A stretch of DNA of 64,000 nt. Origin: Bacillota bacterium. Its GTDB lineage: Bacteria > Bacillota > UBA4882 > UBA8346. The position numbers and the translations under genes are program-made. Positions 1-8,520 of the stretch are shown here, in pieces. The DNA lies in NCBI GenBank assembly GCA_023429995.1, contig JAEZCE010000029.1:43416-107415 (forward strand), given 5' to 3'. Under the pieces are notes generated by a model. The model had not been told where the DNA came from. It made no database searches and was given only the letters and a program-made list of their open reading frames with translations. Position 1 is the first letter of the stretch. Every line of letters begins with the position of its first letter.

Positions 1-267
1 ATTGGTAACCGCCAAAATGGCCACACCCACAATCACCATCAGTGAACCGACCGACAAATCGATTCCTCCGGTGATAATAATCAATGTCATGCCCAGCGCA
101 ATAATACCGATAATCGAATTGTTGCGCAAAATGTTGATGATATTGTTATAGGAGAGAAAAACATGACCCTTTAAAATCACTGATACGATAAATATCAGAA
201 AAAAGGTTACAATTGCGCTGTTATTGCCGGCAAATCTTTTAAGATCAAACCTTTTGGCGGCTGCCAT
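1..267 (-). CDS. Ribose-type sugar ABC transporter permease (3' end cut off by window)
   Basis: The reverse strand reads from an ATG at 267 to the window edge without a stop, giving the first 89 residues. A GAGGAG ribosome site lies about 10 bases before the ATG. After a short basic N-terminus come strongly hydrophobic membrane segments and the sequence GGIDLSVGS, the signature of RbsC/XylH-type permeases (BPD_transp_2 family). It follows the ATPase gene by about 60 bases on the same strand and is the last visible gene of the leftward sugar operon. It would form the membrane channel of the importer with the binding protein at 2008-2949. The remaining roughly 230 residues lie outside the window. 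Confidence 0.9.
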   Translation of the reverse strand, partial: MAAAKRFDLKRFAGNNSAIVTFFLIFIVSVILKGHVFLSYNNIINILRNNSIIGIIALGMTLIIITGGIDLSVGSLMVIVGVAILAVTN

Positions 268-328
268 CTGCGTCAACTCCTCATCCATATTTGACCACTT
301 TCAAACGTCCTTACTTCGCTATCGCGAT

Positions 329-1825
329 TTAAGCTACATTGCCGCCCGTGGCGACAATCATGATTTTTTCCGCATCCGCTTCGGCCCGTTGAAACTCCTT
401 CCGGATTTCTCCGTGATACATCACATAAATCCGGTCACAAAGTTTCAAAACTTCCTGAGCCTCACTGGAGAGAACGATTACACTCATACCCTGCTGGGCC
501 AGTTTCATGATAATATGATAAATTTCCAGCTTAGCGCCGATATCCACGCCCTGGGTCGGATTATCCAACACAATGACCTCCGGGTTGGCCGCCAGCCAAC
601 GCGACAGGATCACTTTTTGTTGGTTACCTCCGGACAAACTGGTAATCAAATCATCCACACAACCGACCTTTATATTTAAGTCGCTGACAAAGCGATTGGT
701 TAATTCCTGTTCCTTCTTTGGATCAATAAACAAAAGCCGTTTTAATTTGTTGATGATCGATATCGACGTATTTTGCTGCACCGACATATCCCGGATAATG
801 CCGTTTTCCTTCCGGTTACGCGGTACATAACCGATACCGCAGTTACAGGCTTTGGTTGTGGTATGCAAAATGGTGTGCGCGCCATTGATATAAATTTCTC
901 CGCTATACCCTTTATTGCATCCAAATATCGTTTGAAACAACTCGCTGCGTCCATCACCGAGCAAACCCGTAAAACCTACAATTTCACCCTTGCCCACTTT
1001 AAAACTGATGTCATGAAATTCTTTTCCAAAGGATAAATTCTTCACTTCCAAGATGGTCTGACCCGCTTTTCGCGGCCGGTATAATTCGTCATCCGATAAA
1101 TCCTTACCCACCATATGCTTGGCCAGTAAATTCTCATTGATTTCCCGGTCAACTTTGCCGGAGATGACATTATTTCCGTCGCGCATCACGGTGAAACTAT
1201 CACAGATGGTTACAACTTCCTTCAATTTATGGGAAATGAATACGATACTGACCCCGTGTTCCCGTAAGGAGGTCATAATGTTAAAGACACTCTGGATCTC
1301 CACCTCGGTCAGGGCGGTGGTCGGTTCATCCATAATTAAAATCCTGGCATTGCGCAAAAGGGCCCGGGCGATTTCCACAATCTGCTTATAGGAGGCGTCG
1401 AGTTCGCTGACCAAAGTTTTCGGGTCCAACTCCACTCCCATTTTCTCCAAGACTTCCCGGGATTTTTGGCACATTTGGGGAATGTCAAGAAAAACGCCTT
1501 TTTTGAGTTCGTTACCGAGAAACAAATTCTCATAGACCGCTAAATCATTCACCAGGGTCAACTCTTGGTGGATAAAGGCGATTCCTTTTTCCTGGGCGTC
1601 GGCGGGAGAGCAAACCGTTATCGGCATTCCGTTTAAAACGATCTCGCCCGACTCTGCCGGAAATACTCCACCGAGAATATTCATCAAGGTACTTTTGCCG
1701 GTCCCGTTCTCCCCGAGCAGGGCGTGAATTTCCGAGTGCTTCAGTTGAAAATTGACGCCATGGAGAACTTCGTTGGAACCGAAGGATTTATAGATCGATT
1801 TCATTTCTAAAATATACTCTGACAT
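329..1825 (-). CDS. Sugar ABC transporter ATP-binding protein, RbsA/MglA type
   Basis: This 498-residue protein has two fused nucleotide-binding domains, as in RbsA, MglA and XylG. The first has Walker A GENGTGKST at residues 38-46 and Walker B ILIMDEPTT near 160. The second has the degenerate P-loop GLLGDGRSE typical of this family and a clear LSGGNQQK signature near residue 396. It energises import of a monosaccharide through the adjacent permease, using the binding protein at 2008-2949. It sits between those two genes in the leftward operon and is separated from the binding-protein gene by about 180 bases holding a palindromic repeat. The exact sugar cannot be told from the ATPase. Confidence 0.93.
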   Translation of the reverse strand: MSEYILEMKSIYKSFGSNEVLHGVNFQLKHSEIHALLGENGTGKSTLMNILGGVFPAESGEIVLNGMPITVCSPADAQEKGIAFIHQELTLVNDLAVYENLFLGNELKKGVFLDIPQMCQKSREVLEKMGVELDPKTLVSELDASYKQIVEIARALLRNARILIMDEPTTALTEVEIQSVFNIMTSLREHGVSIVFISHKLKEVVTICDSFTVMRDGNNVISGKVDREINENLLAKHMVGKDLSDDELYRPRKAGQTILEVKNLSFGKEFHDISFKVGKGEIVGFTGLLGDGRSELFQTIFGCNKGYSGEIYINGAHTILHTTTKACNCGIGYVPRNRKENGIIRDMSVQQNTSISIINKLKRLLFIDPKKEQELTNRFVSDLNIKVGCVDDLITSLSGGNQQKVILSRWLAANPEVIVLDNPTQGVDIGAKLEIYHIIMKLAQQGMSVIVLSSEAQEVLKLCDRIYVMYHGEIRKEFQRAEADAEKIMIVATGGNVA

Positions 1826-1842
1826 ATCAGCACCCCGTTCTT

Positions 1843-1955
1843 AAAAGGGGCTGTCCCCAAAGAATTGAAATACAAGATATACAATAGATAACCCTTTCAA
1901 AAAGGAACTATATATTGTATATCTTTTGGTTTGCCATTACTTTCAGGACAGCCTC
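1843..1955. repeat. MITE-like palindromic repeat, copy 1 (GGGGCTGTCC family)
   Basis: A 113-bp AT-rich element begins AAAAGGGGCTGTCCCCAAAG and ends CTTTCAGGACAGCCTC, so its ends are inverted copies. Inside is a perfect 11-bp inverted pair, GATATACAATA and TATTGTATATC. Similar elements lie at 34131-34240 and 61916-61966. It sits inside the leftward operon between the binding-protein and ATPase genes, where the RNA hairpin could set relative expression. There is no coding capacity. It resembles a miniature element mobilised in trans, but no parent transposase is in the window. Confidence 0.65.
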
Positions 1956-2007
1956 ATACCATCAATCATAACGATTTTAATATTTCAGTTGATGCAGAGA
2001 CTCCGAC

Positions 2008-2949
2008 TCAGTATGGCGAACCCTTGTCCAGAAATTTGGTGTAATTGTCTTTGTTGACAATGCTCGGCTCGATAATGGTGTTCTTCTTGACTGATTTGCC
2101 TCTGTTAAGATCATAAGCAGCCTGGATGGCGTCTTTAATCATGGCCGGGCTATAAGTGGCGGTGAATAAGTCAATACCGGTGTTGCCGCCCATGGTCTTA
2201 AAATAGGTTTGGGTTCCGCCGCCGCCGGAGATAACTTTGATATCTTTGCGGTTTGCATCTTTAATGGCTTGTAAAATACCGACCGAAGGCTCGTCATCGA
2301 TGGAGAATACGGCGTCCAGTTTCGGATATGCAACCAACATATCGGTTGCCATTTTCAAACCGTCTTCCATGGAAAAACCACTGGATGTAACATCCACTAA
2401 TTTTAAGCCGGGAAATTTTTTGGCGACAGTCTGTTTAAAACCTTGAACACGTTCGGTGCTCACGGAACCAACGCTCGGGCAGTTCATAACGGCAACTGTT
2501 CCTTTACCGCCCAGCTTTTTACCGATATATTCGGCGGAAGCGACTCCCAGACCGGCGTTGTCACCCGCAATGTATGCGGTATAGTCTCCGGAAACTTTAC
2601 GGTCAAAGAGCACCAGTTTGATGTTATTTTTAAGAATCTTGTCCGCAGCGACCGACACTTCGTTGTTATGAGGCAGAAGCACGATGGCCGAACATTTTAA
2701 AGCGATCATTTCTTCGATTTGGTTGGCTTGTTCATTGACATTGGCCGAAGTAACCAGTTTGTAACCGCTACCTTCTTTCAATTTCAATTGATCCGCCTTT
2801 TGTTTTGAAAAATAGGACACCGCGGCTAACCAACCATGGTCGGCCGAGGGAATGACGATTCCGATCGGTCCCGGAGTGGTTGCGGCAAAGCTGGTGAAAG
2901 TCAGAGTGAATAATAATGCTGCAATAATCAGAAATGCTACTTTTTTCAT
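2008..2949 (-). CDS. Sugar ABC transporter periplasmic-type binding protein (RbsB-like)
   Basis: A 313-residue secreted protein. The first about 22 residues form a signal peptide (MKK, then a hydrophobic run ending SFA). The rest matches the Peripla_BP_4 fold, with NEQANQIEEMIALKCSAIVLLPHN-like and FSIDDEPSVGILQAIKDA-like segments that line the sugar site in RbsB and related proteins. No lipobox cysteine is visible, so attachment may be through the uncleaved signal or the transporter. It is the third-last gene of the leftward operon, before the ATPase and permease. The ligand is probably a pentose, hexose or polyol; the neighbouring enzymes suggest a rare sugar. Confidence 0.9.
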   Translation of the reverse strand: MKKVAFLIIAALLFTLTFTSFAATTPGPIGIVIPSADHGWLAAVSYFSKQKADQLKLKEGSGYKLVTSANVNEQANQIEEMIALKCSAIVLLPHNNEVSVAADKILKNNIKLVLFDRKVSGDYTAYIAGDNAGLGVASAEYIGKKLGGKGTVAVMNCPSVGSVSTERVQGFKQTVAKKFPGLKLVDVTSSGFSMEDGLKMATDMLVAYPKLDAVFSIDDEPSVGILQAIKDANRKDIKVISGGGGTQTYFKTMGGNTGIDLFTATYSPAMIKDAIQAAYDLNRGKSVKKNTIIEPSIVNKDNYTKFLDKGSPY

Positions 2950-3057
2950 TCAAAAAGCCCCCCGTTTATTTTATTTTCGATTTCTGCCCTTGACTCATTT
3001 CCAATCGGTAAAGGTTATTGAAACTCCATCACCCCTTTCGATGGTCAGCGTCGATTC

Positions 3058-4299
3058 TCAGGTATGAGCAATGGTCAGTCTGCCCTTTTCTTTTCGGGTT
3101 TGTACCAAAATATCGGTATAGTACTTATTATATGTGCAACAGCCGACCTTACTTTGTTGAATGAGAAGCTCCAGGCAATTATCACAAACTGTGCAATATT
3201 TAATGTCCTTTTCGTTTCCTTCCCTTAATTTCTTGGGCAGGAGCGGGTCGGCAAAGGATTGCCTGCCGAGGGCGATCATGTCGGTCACGCTATCCTCAAT
3301 GCATTTTGCGCCGAAGTGTAGCAAAGAACTATCTTCTTCGCTGACTGCGCAAAGGCCGTTCTTGCCATTGCGGAACGGGGAAAAGTTAGAGCCGATGATA
3401 ACCGTTTCCGGCTTGACATTGTCTTTGAAAATCTTTGAAAAAGTCTGATGCAAATAGGCAAAATAAGGGACATGCTTGTCAACCTGGGTCAAGCTAATCG
3501 TGATGGAAGGGCTTCCGGCGGATTGAATGAAATATTGCGCGCCGCGCTCTTCGAGCCCTTTTAAAAGAGCAATCGGTTCGGTGAGATCGATAACCGGTGA
3601 GTTCGGTCCGGCAGTTCCAAATCCTCCAGGGAAGCCTTCCCATGCGGATATCTTTGAACCAATCAGAAAATTCTTATCATTGACTGCGCGGGAAATTCTT
3701 TCATACAAATCAAATGCGAACCGGCTGCGATTTTCCCAGGAGCCGCCGTATTTCCATTTCCGGTCATTGTAGGGTCTGAGAACCTGGGAACCGAAATAGC
3801 CGTGGCAAAGCTTCATATCAATACCATCCGCGCCGGCATCATGGGCGATTTGCGCGGCCAGCACAAAACCATCGATGATTTTATCGACTTCTTCCTCGGT
3901 TAATAAATCTCCGCCGTAACCATGAAGCGGTTTTACCGTAACCCTTCTGGAGAAAGTAGGATTACTTAATTCGCCGGAGTGGGTTAATTGAAAAATGAAT
4001 AAAGATTTAGGATTGGCGGCTTTGACCCGTTGGACAAACCGGGTGAGCGGTTCCTTGTTAGGCGCCATGATCGTTAACTGGTTGTCCCGGGAACGGCTCT
4101 CGCGGGTGATCGAAATTGCTTCCAGACTGACCAGTCCGGCTTCGCCGCGAAATAATTCCTCATATCTCTGGGTGGTTGATTCGGAAGGGTTACCGGTCTC
4201 ATCCTCATCGTTGCACTCCATCGCCTGGATGAAGAAACGGTTGGGAGACACCCGCTGGCCGATTTTAATCGGGCTTAACAAAGTATCTTTGTAGCTCAT
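3058..4299 (-). CDS. NADH:flavin oxidoreductase, old yellow enzyme family
   Basis: The 413-residue product has the FMN-binding TIM barrel of the OYE family, including a start like SPIKIGQRVSPNRF, the segment AHDAGADGIDMKLCHGY with the catalytic-region histidine, and a late MIALGRQSFADPLLP motif that binds FMN phosphate. Near the C-terminus are cysteines spaced C-x2-C-x2-C-x10-CC, reminiscent of the Fe-S cluster of 2,4-dienoyl-CoA reductases, but the extra FAD/NAD domain of those enzymes is absent. The ATG at 4299 has AGGAG 9 bases upstream; a GTG at 4305 is possible but too close to that site. An OYE in a sugar operon is uncommon, and its substrate is unknown. Confidence 0.88.
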   Translation of the reverse strand: MSYKDTLLSPIKIGQRVSPNRFFIQAMECNDEDETGNPSESTTQRYEELFRGEAGLVSLEAISITRESRSRDNQLTIMAPNKEPLTRFVQRVKAANPKSLFIFQLTHSGELSNPTFSRRVTVKPLHGYGGDLLTEEEVDKIIDGFVLAAQIAHDAGADGIDMKLCHGYFGSQVLRPYNDRKWKYGGSWENRSRFAFDLYERISRAVNDKNFLIGSKISAWEGFPGGFGTAGPNSPVIDLTEPIALLKGLEERGAQYFIQSAGSPSITISLTQVDKHVPYFAYLHQTFSKIFKDNVKPETVIIGSNFSPFRNGKNGLCAVSEEDSSLLHFGAKCIEDSVTDMIALGRQSFADPLLPKKLREGNEKDIKYCTVCDNCLELLIQQSKVGCCTYNKYYTDILVQTRKEKGRLTIAHT

Positions 4300-4326
4300 T
4301 TCCACACTCTCCTATTTCCAAGATTA

Positions 4327-5394
4327 TTATTGGTTGATTTTGACTCTGTTCTGAATTTCCGGAGAAACAAAAATCTTAATGATTTCTTTATTGGTTTTCA
4401 GCTCATGCAGAGCGTTCTCAAGTTCTTCCAGAGGAATGACTTCAGAGAATAAAGGGGTTGGATCAATCCGTTTATACGATAGAAGATTGATGACCTCGGC
4501 CCAATTATTCCCGATACCGGCGCAGCTGCCGCGAAGTTTTTTCTCACCCAACACAAATTCATACGGTTCAAATTGGGCCATTCTTCCTTGAGGCACCACC
4601 CCGAAAGCTTCCACAACCCCGCCCCGGCGGACCATTTTAAAGGCCTGCTCATAGGTAGCCGGTGTGCCGACAGCTTCCAATACAAAGTCCGCACCCACAC
4701 CAGCGGTTAACTTTTTAACTTCCGCGACAACGTCTTCTACTTCATTAATATTAATAAAATAGTCGGCGACTCCCATGCTCTTGGCCAATTCCAACCGGGA
4801 ATTGCTGTCGCCGGTGATAATAATCGGAGCGGCCCCGCGCAACTTGGCCATTGCCGCATGTAATATGCCGAGCCCGCATCCAATAACCACCACACTGGAT
4901 GATAGGGTACAGTTCATGCTTTTGGCGCCTTGCAAAACCGCGGTCATCGGCTCAATAAAAGCCGCGGAATAATCATCAACCCCCGCCGGGATAACATAGC
5001 AGTTCTTCCAAGGAGCCTTGACATATTCCGCAAAGGCCCCGTTGGTATGAATACCAAGCTGGGTAAAGTTTTCACAAAGCAGAAAGTCTCCTCTGCGGCA
5101 AAAATAACAAGTCCCACAGGTAAGGCAAATATCGGCCGAAACCCGGTCGCCCACTTTAATTCCTTTGGCGTTTTTACCCACTTGTTCCACTACGCCCCAA
5201 AATTCATGCCCGGAAATGAGCGGGAGATGTTCCGCAGCATACAAACCGGCATAAATCTTCAAATCCGTACCGCAAATACCGCACATCTTAACCTTGATCA
5301 GCACTTCATCATCATTGATTTCCGGAACCGGCACTTGTTGAAGGGCCATTTTACCGGGTGCTTCCACTACTTGAGCGCGCATCATTTTTCCCAT
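4327..5394 (-). CDS. Zinc-dependent medium-chain alcohol/polyol dehydrogenase
   Basis: A 355-residue MDR-family dehydrogenase. Visible are the catalytic zinc motifs CGICGTD (near residue 39) and GHE (near 63), and the structural-zinc cysteines C-x2-C-x2-C-x7-C near residue 93. The nucleotide-binding loop VVIGCGLGILHAAMAK is of the GxGxxG type. This pattern fits sorbitol, threonine or L-iditol dehydrogenase relatives that interconvert a secondary alcohol and a ketone with NAD(P). AAGGAG lies 9 bases before the ATG. It ends about 27 bases before the OYE gene, so the two are probably co-translated. A role oxidising a polyol to a ketose is inferred from context only. Confidence 0.9.
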   Translation of the reverse strand: MGKMMRAQVVEAPGKMALQQVPVPEINDDEVLIKVKMCGICGTDLKIYAGLYAAEHLPLISGHEFWGVVEQVGKNAKGIKVGDRVSADICLTCGTCYFCRRGDFLLCENFTQLGIHTNGAFAEYVKAPWKNCYVIPAGVDDYSAAFIEPMTAVLQGAKSMNCTLSSSVVVIGCGLGILHAAMAKLRGAAPIIITGDSNSRLELAKSMGVADYFININEVEDVVAEVKKLTAGVGADFVLEAVGTPATYEQAFKMVRRGGVVEAFGVVPQGRMAQFEPYEFVLGEKKLRGSCAGIGNNWAEVINLLSYKRIDPTPLFSEVIPLEELENALHELKTNKEIIKIFVSPEIQNRVKINQ

Positions 5395-5437
5395 TTTTCA
5401 CAACTCCTTACTATAGAATGATATCGTCGGAATTTAC

Positions 5438-6436
5438 CTAGCGTTTGGGTTTTCCGGATTGAAATTCGTTAAACAATTTATCGGTTCTCCCCTCATATGG
5501 GGCTTTAATCAACAACGGTTTTAGGAATTCAGCCGTTTTTTCAATACCATCCATACGGCTCATGGTAACATCTTCATGTTCATAGCTGAGGACTCCATGA
5601 TACCCGACCATTGATAGTTCGGTGATTACTTTTTTCCAGGCAACACTGCCCCAGCCGGGGATTCTAAACCGGAAAGTACGGTCAAGCCTCTGCCAGTCGC
5701 CATGCATCAAAATGCCGCCCATTGCGATATTGTGTTCCACAATTTCTCCGTCTTTGGCATGAACGTGGAAAATTCGCTCGCCCAACCGGTCAATGAAATT
5801 TTCAACCTTTAATCCCAGATAAATGATATTCGCGGGATCCAAATTAAAACCGAGGCAAGGATGGTTATTCACCAGTTCCAACGCTTTTTCGGCTGAATAA
5901 ATATCGTAAACAAAACTGTTGGGATGAGGTTCAATCGCGAATTTAACGCCGTATTCTTTGAACTTATCTAAAATCGGGATAAATCTTTCGGCAAAATCAG
6001 TTTCATACTCCGACCAACCTTGTCCATAGGGAAATGGGAAAAAGCGGCCCCAGTTTTCAACTCCTGGAAAACCAACCACTACAGGTACTTCTAAAGCATT
6101 GGCCGCTTGAGCGGTTTTGAGTAGTCCCTTGGTCCCAAAAGCGATTTTTTCTTCCTTGGTCCCTTTAAAGATAAAATCAGTCTCCACTCCGCTGGGCCCC
6201 ATAATCAGAAAAGATTCGGGATGATTACTTAAAGCCGCGATTTGCAAGCCATATCCTGCTACCATTTTTTTGAGCGCTGCCCCATTGTTGCCTTTGATAA
6301 CCTCATCCGGCTCAAGTTGCCCATTTCCGGCATAGGCTGGAATTTCCAGCATTTCATAGCCGTACTTTGCGACAAGTTCAGCAACCTCATTCAGCGGCTT
6401 TTCAGTAAAATTCGCAGTAAAAAAACCTAACTTCAT
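5438..6436 (-). CDS. Sugar phosphate isomerase/epimerase (TIM barrel, D-tagatose 3-epimerase-like)
   Basis: The 332-residue product starts at the ATG at 6436, which has GAGGAGG 8 bases upstream; the longer open frame beyond it has no ribosome site. It is an AP_endonuc_2/xylose-isomerase-like barrel. Candidate metal ligands are the Glu in FAIEPHPNSF, the Asp in GFNLDPANIIYLG, the His in FHVHAKDGE and the late Glu in LSYEHEDVTM. Members of this family epimerise free ketoses, isomerise hydroxypyruvate or dehydrate inosose, so the exact reaction is open. It is the first gene of the leftward operon and is transcribed away from the shared control region. Confidence 0.88.
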   Translation of the reverse strand: MKLGFFTANFTEKPLNEVAELVAKYGYEMLEIPAYAGNGQLEPDEVIKGNNGAALKKMVAGYGLQIAALSNHPESFLIMGPSGVETDFIFKGTKEEKIAFGTKGLLKTAQAANALEVPVVVGFPGVENWGRFFPFPYGQGWSEYETDFAERFIPILDKFKEYGVKFAIEPHPNSFVYDIYSAEKALELVNNHPCLGFNLDPANIIYLGLKVENFIDRLGERIFHVHAKDGEIVEHNIAMGGILMHGDWQRLDRTFRFRIPGWGSVAWKKVITELSMVGYHGVLSYEHEDVTMSRMDGIEKTAEFLKPLLIKAPYEGRTDKLFNEFQSGKPKR

Positions 6437-6491
6437 TACCAGACACCTCCTCAAAAGATAAGACACCGTAAAATCAAAAAACCAAATCCCC

Positions 6492-6595
6492 AAATGTGAG
6501 TTTCACAAAACAAACCGCGATAAACGGGCATAAACAAAAATCAAAAACTCACATTTCTATTTACAGCGTCATTGTATCACCGTTTTTGTGAGTTT
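6492..6595. promoter_or_regulatory. Candidate repressor operators between the divergent sugar operons
   Basis: AAATGTGAGTTT at 6492-6503 is repeated as its exact inverted complement AAACTCACATTT at 6545-6556, and a third copy, TTTTTGTGAGTTT, stands at 6583-6595. The three sites lie about 40-50 bp apart in the control region that serves both operons. A DeoR-family repressor encoded at 8521-9300 in the rightward operon is the obvious candidate binder, and DeoR relatives often bind several spaced sites. Binding is inferred, not shown. Confidence 0.5.
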
Positions 6596-6727
6596 GCAAT
6601 AGAAAAACGAGGATTTTCTATAAAAATATAATTTACAACACATTCGGTAAAAAATTATTAGATTCCATAATTCAATTGTGACGCATTAATTATTCCACTT
6701 TCATTTGAAATATAACGGATTGACTTT

Positions 6728-6762
6728 GTGCCCGTTTAATGTTAATATACGGGCATAAACAC
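6728..6762. promoter_or_regulatory. Inverted repeat with ACGGGCATAAAC motif upstream of the PfkB gene
   Basis: TGCCCGT (6729-6735) and ACGGGCA (6749-6755) form a 7-bp perfect inverted repeat about 60 bases before the kinase start. The longer string ACGGGCATAAAC here also occurs at 6524-6535 in the same intergenic region, so it may be a second class of regulator site shared by the two divergent promoters. Confidence 0.4.
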
Positions 6763-6822
6763 AGAAGCGGGTAAAAATGCGGTAACCCTGCCCCACCACA
6801 CTGAAAAAGGAGTTTGCTTGGA

Positions 6823-7761
6823 ATGATTAATACCTTAACTTTGAATCCGGCCATCGATAGAGTCCTGTATCTCGACAAATTGGAGAAAAACGTAACCAAC
6901 CGGATCAATCTTGCTACCAATGTTATCGGCGGAAAAGGCACCCATGTGTCGATTAATCTGAAGCTTTTGGGTCTTAACAGCCGGGCGTTCGGGATTGGCT
7001 ATGGTAAAACCGGAAGTTGGATTATTCAGACTTTGGAAGAATACGGACTCGATGTCCAATTTATCCACCGCGAGCAGGACAATAGCCGAACAAATTACCT
7101 GTTTGTAGAAAAAAACAATGATTGTACGATTGTCGCCGAAAAAGGGGCTCCTCTTTCCGAAAACGATTTGGCGGAAATCGTTGCCTTATTGGAAGCCAAA
7201 ATCGCCCCCCAAGATTACTTCGTGCTCTCCGGCGACGCCTCCAATTACAGTGACCCTTATGTCTATAATGATATTATTGCCAAATTAAAAGATAAGCATT
7301 TGAAAATTTTCCTGGACACCAGCGGAAAAACATTGTTGAAATGCATCGAAACTGCCCCTTTTCTCATTAAACCCAACTTGGATGAATTATCTTTACTCTG
7401 CGGTAAAAGCATCGATTCAAACGATGATGCCGTCATTTCCGCCCTCCGCTCTTTGGATCACTACGGAGTGGAAATTATAGCGGTTTCACTTGGAAAAGAC
7501 GGTTCGATCGTCAAATCGCCTCAGGGAATCTTTAAAGCAACCCCACCCAAGGTCAATGTCCGCAACACCATTGGTTGTGGCGACAGTTATCTTGCCGGGC
7601 TGATTTTCGCTCTTCACGCCGGGCAGCCCATGGAGGAAGTTATTCGCCTGGCCACTGCAATTTCCGCCGCCACAGCGGAATCAACCCTATCCGTTGGATT
7701 TGATAAGGCCCGCGCCAATCAATTGCTGAATCAATGCGAAGTCAAAAAAATCGCATCCTAG
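6823..7761 (+). CDS. PfkB-family sugar kinase (1-phosphofructokinase/tagatose-6-phosphate kinase type)
   Basis: The 312-residue ribokinase-like enzyme begins at the ATG at 6823, with AAAGGAG 10 bases upstream; the TTG start at 6814 lacks spacing. Its N-terminus (TLNPAIDRVLYLDKL) and the GGKGTHVS motif near residue 40 are characteristic of the FruK/LacC branch. The C-terminal NTIGCGDSYLAGL holds the anion hole and the catalytic Asp. Such enzymes phosphorylate a sugar phosphate to a bisphosphate ready for aldol cleavage. It leads the rightward operon, followed by an aldolase, which fits that role. The acceptor is uncertain. Confidence 0.9.
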   Translation: MINTLTLNPAIDRVLYLDKLEKNVTNRINLATNVIGGKGTHVSINLKLLGLNSRAFGIGYGKTGSWIIQTLEEYGLDVQFIHREQDNSRTNYLFVEKNNDCTIVAEKGAPLSENDLAEIVALLEAKIAPQDYFVLSGDASNYSDPYVYNDIIAKLKDKHLKIFLDTSGKTLLKCIETAPFLIKPNLDELSLLCGKSIDSNDDAVISALRSLDHYGVEIIAVSLGKDGSIVKSPQGIFKATPPKVNVRNTIGCGDSYLAGLIFALHAGQPMEEVIRLATAISAATAESTLSVGFDKARANQLLNQCEVKKIAS

Positions 7762-7875
7762 GTTTCTTCGATACCGCTTTTAACGATGTTGTTTGTTTCA
7801 ACTGAAGGACCCATTGTTTTCGTCGTGATAAAATCCACCGTATTGGACGGTAATTTTAAAAAAGGAGCAATTCAA

Positions 7876-8493
7876 ATGAGTGAGTTATCTTTATCTTTAT
7901 CTTTCATGGAAATGCGTCAAGAAATGGTCAAAGTAGCAAAAATGATGTGGGAGCGCCGGTTAACCAACGCCGCCGGAGGAAACTTCGCCGTTAAGGTGGC
8001 CCCCGACCGAATGCTGATTACTCCCTCCCTGATGTCTGATCGCCGGCATTGCGACCTGAATGTGGAGGACATGTTGCTGGTCGATTTTGAACTCAATATC
8101 TTAGAAGGAATTGGTAAACTCTCTCGGGAAAGCCTGATGCACAAATTGATTCTCAAAAATTTCGACAATATCGGATGCACCATTCACGCCCACCCCATGT
8201 ACTGCATGGTATATGTCGTTCAAAGCAAACCGATTCCAAATGTTTCCGAAGCCACCATGGGCCGGGGCGAAGTGGGTTGCATCCCCTATACCAAGGCTTA
8301 TACTCCCGAGTTATCTGAAAATGTTTACAAATACTTCGAAGAGCACCGGCCGATCGCCGAGAAGAAACCCATTGGCTGCATTCTCCCCCTGCACGGAGTG
8401 GTTGTATCGGGAAATGATATTTTTGCCGCATACAGTATGCTGGAACGGATCGAATGCGACGCCATGTGCGGCATCTTTAAAAATAACATATAA
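7876..8493 (+). CDS. Class II aldolase/adducin family protein (FucA/AraD-like)
   Basis: 205 residues from the ATG at 7876, with AAAGGAG 8 bases upstream; the longer frame from 7786 has no ribosome site. AAGGNF matches the phosphate loop of L-fuculose-1-phosphate aldolase, SRESLMH carries the catalytic Glu position, HAHPMY gives two zinc-binding histidines, and LHGVVV gives the third. The length is close to E. coli FucA. It probably cleaves a ketose 1-phosphate to DHAP and an aldehyde, or acts as a ribulose-5-phosphate 4-epimerase. The RhaB-like kinase two genes downstream would make a ketose 1-phosphate, which favours the aldolase reading. Confidence 0.9.
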   Translation: MSELSLSLSFMEMRQEMVKVAKMMWERRLTNAAGGNFAVKVAPDRMLITPSLMSDRRHCDLNVEDMLLVDFELNILEGIGKLSRESLMHKLILKNFDNIGCTIHAHPMYCMVYVVQSKPIPNVSEATMGRGEVGCIPYTKAYTPELSENVYKYFEEHRPIAEKKPIGCILPLHGVVVSGNDIFAAYSMLERIECDAMCGIFKNNI

Positions 8494-8520
8494 TACTATC
8501 TTAGTTAAAGGACTGATGGT

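Noticed and set aside
5438..6493. Longest start for the epimerase (6493)
   Set aside because: No ribosome site there; the ATG at 6436 has GAGGAGG at proper spacing and fits the family N-terminus.
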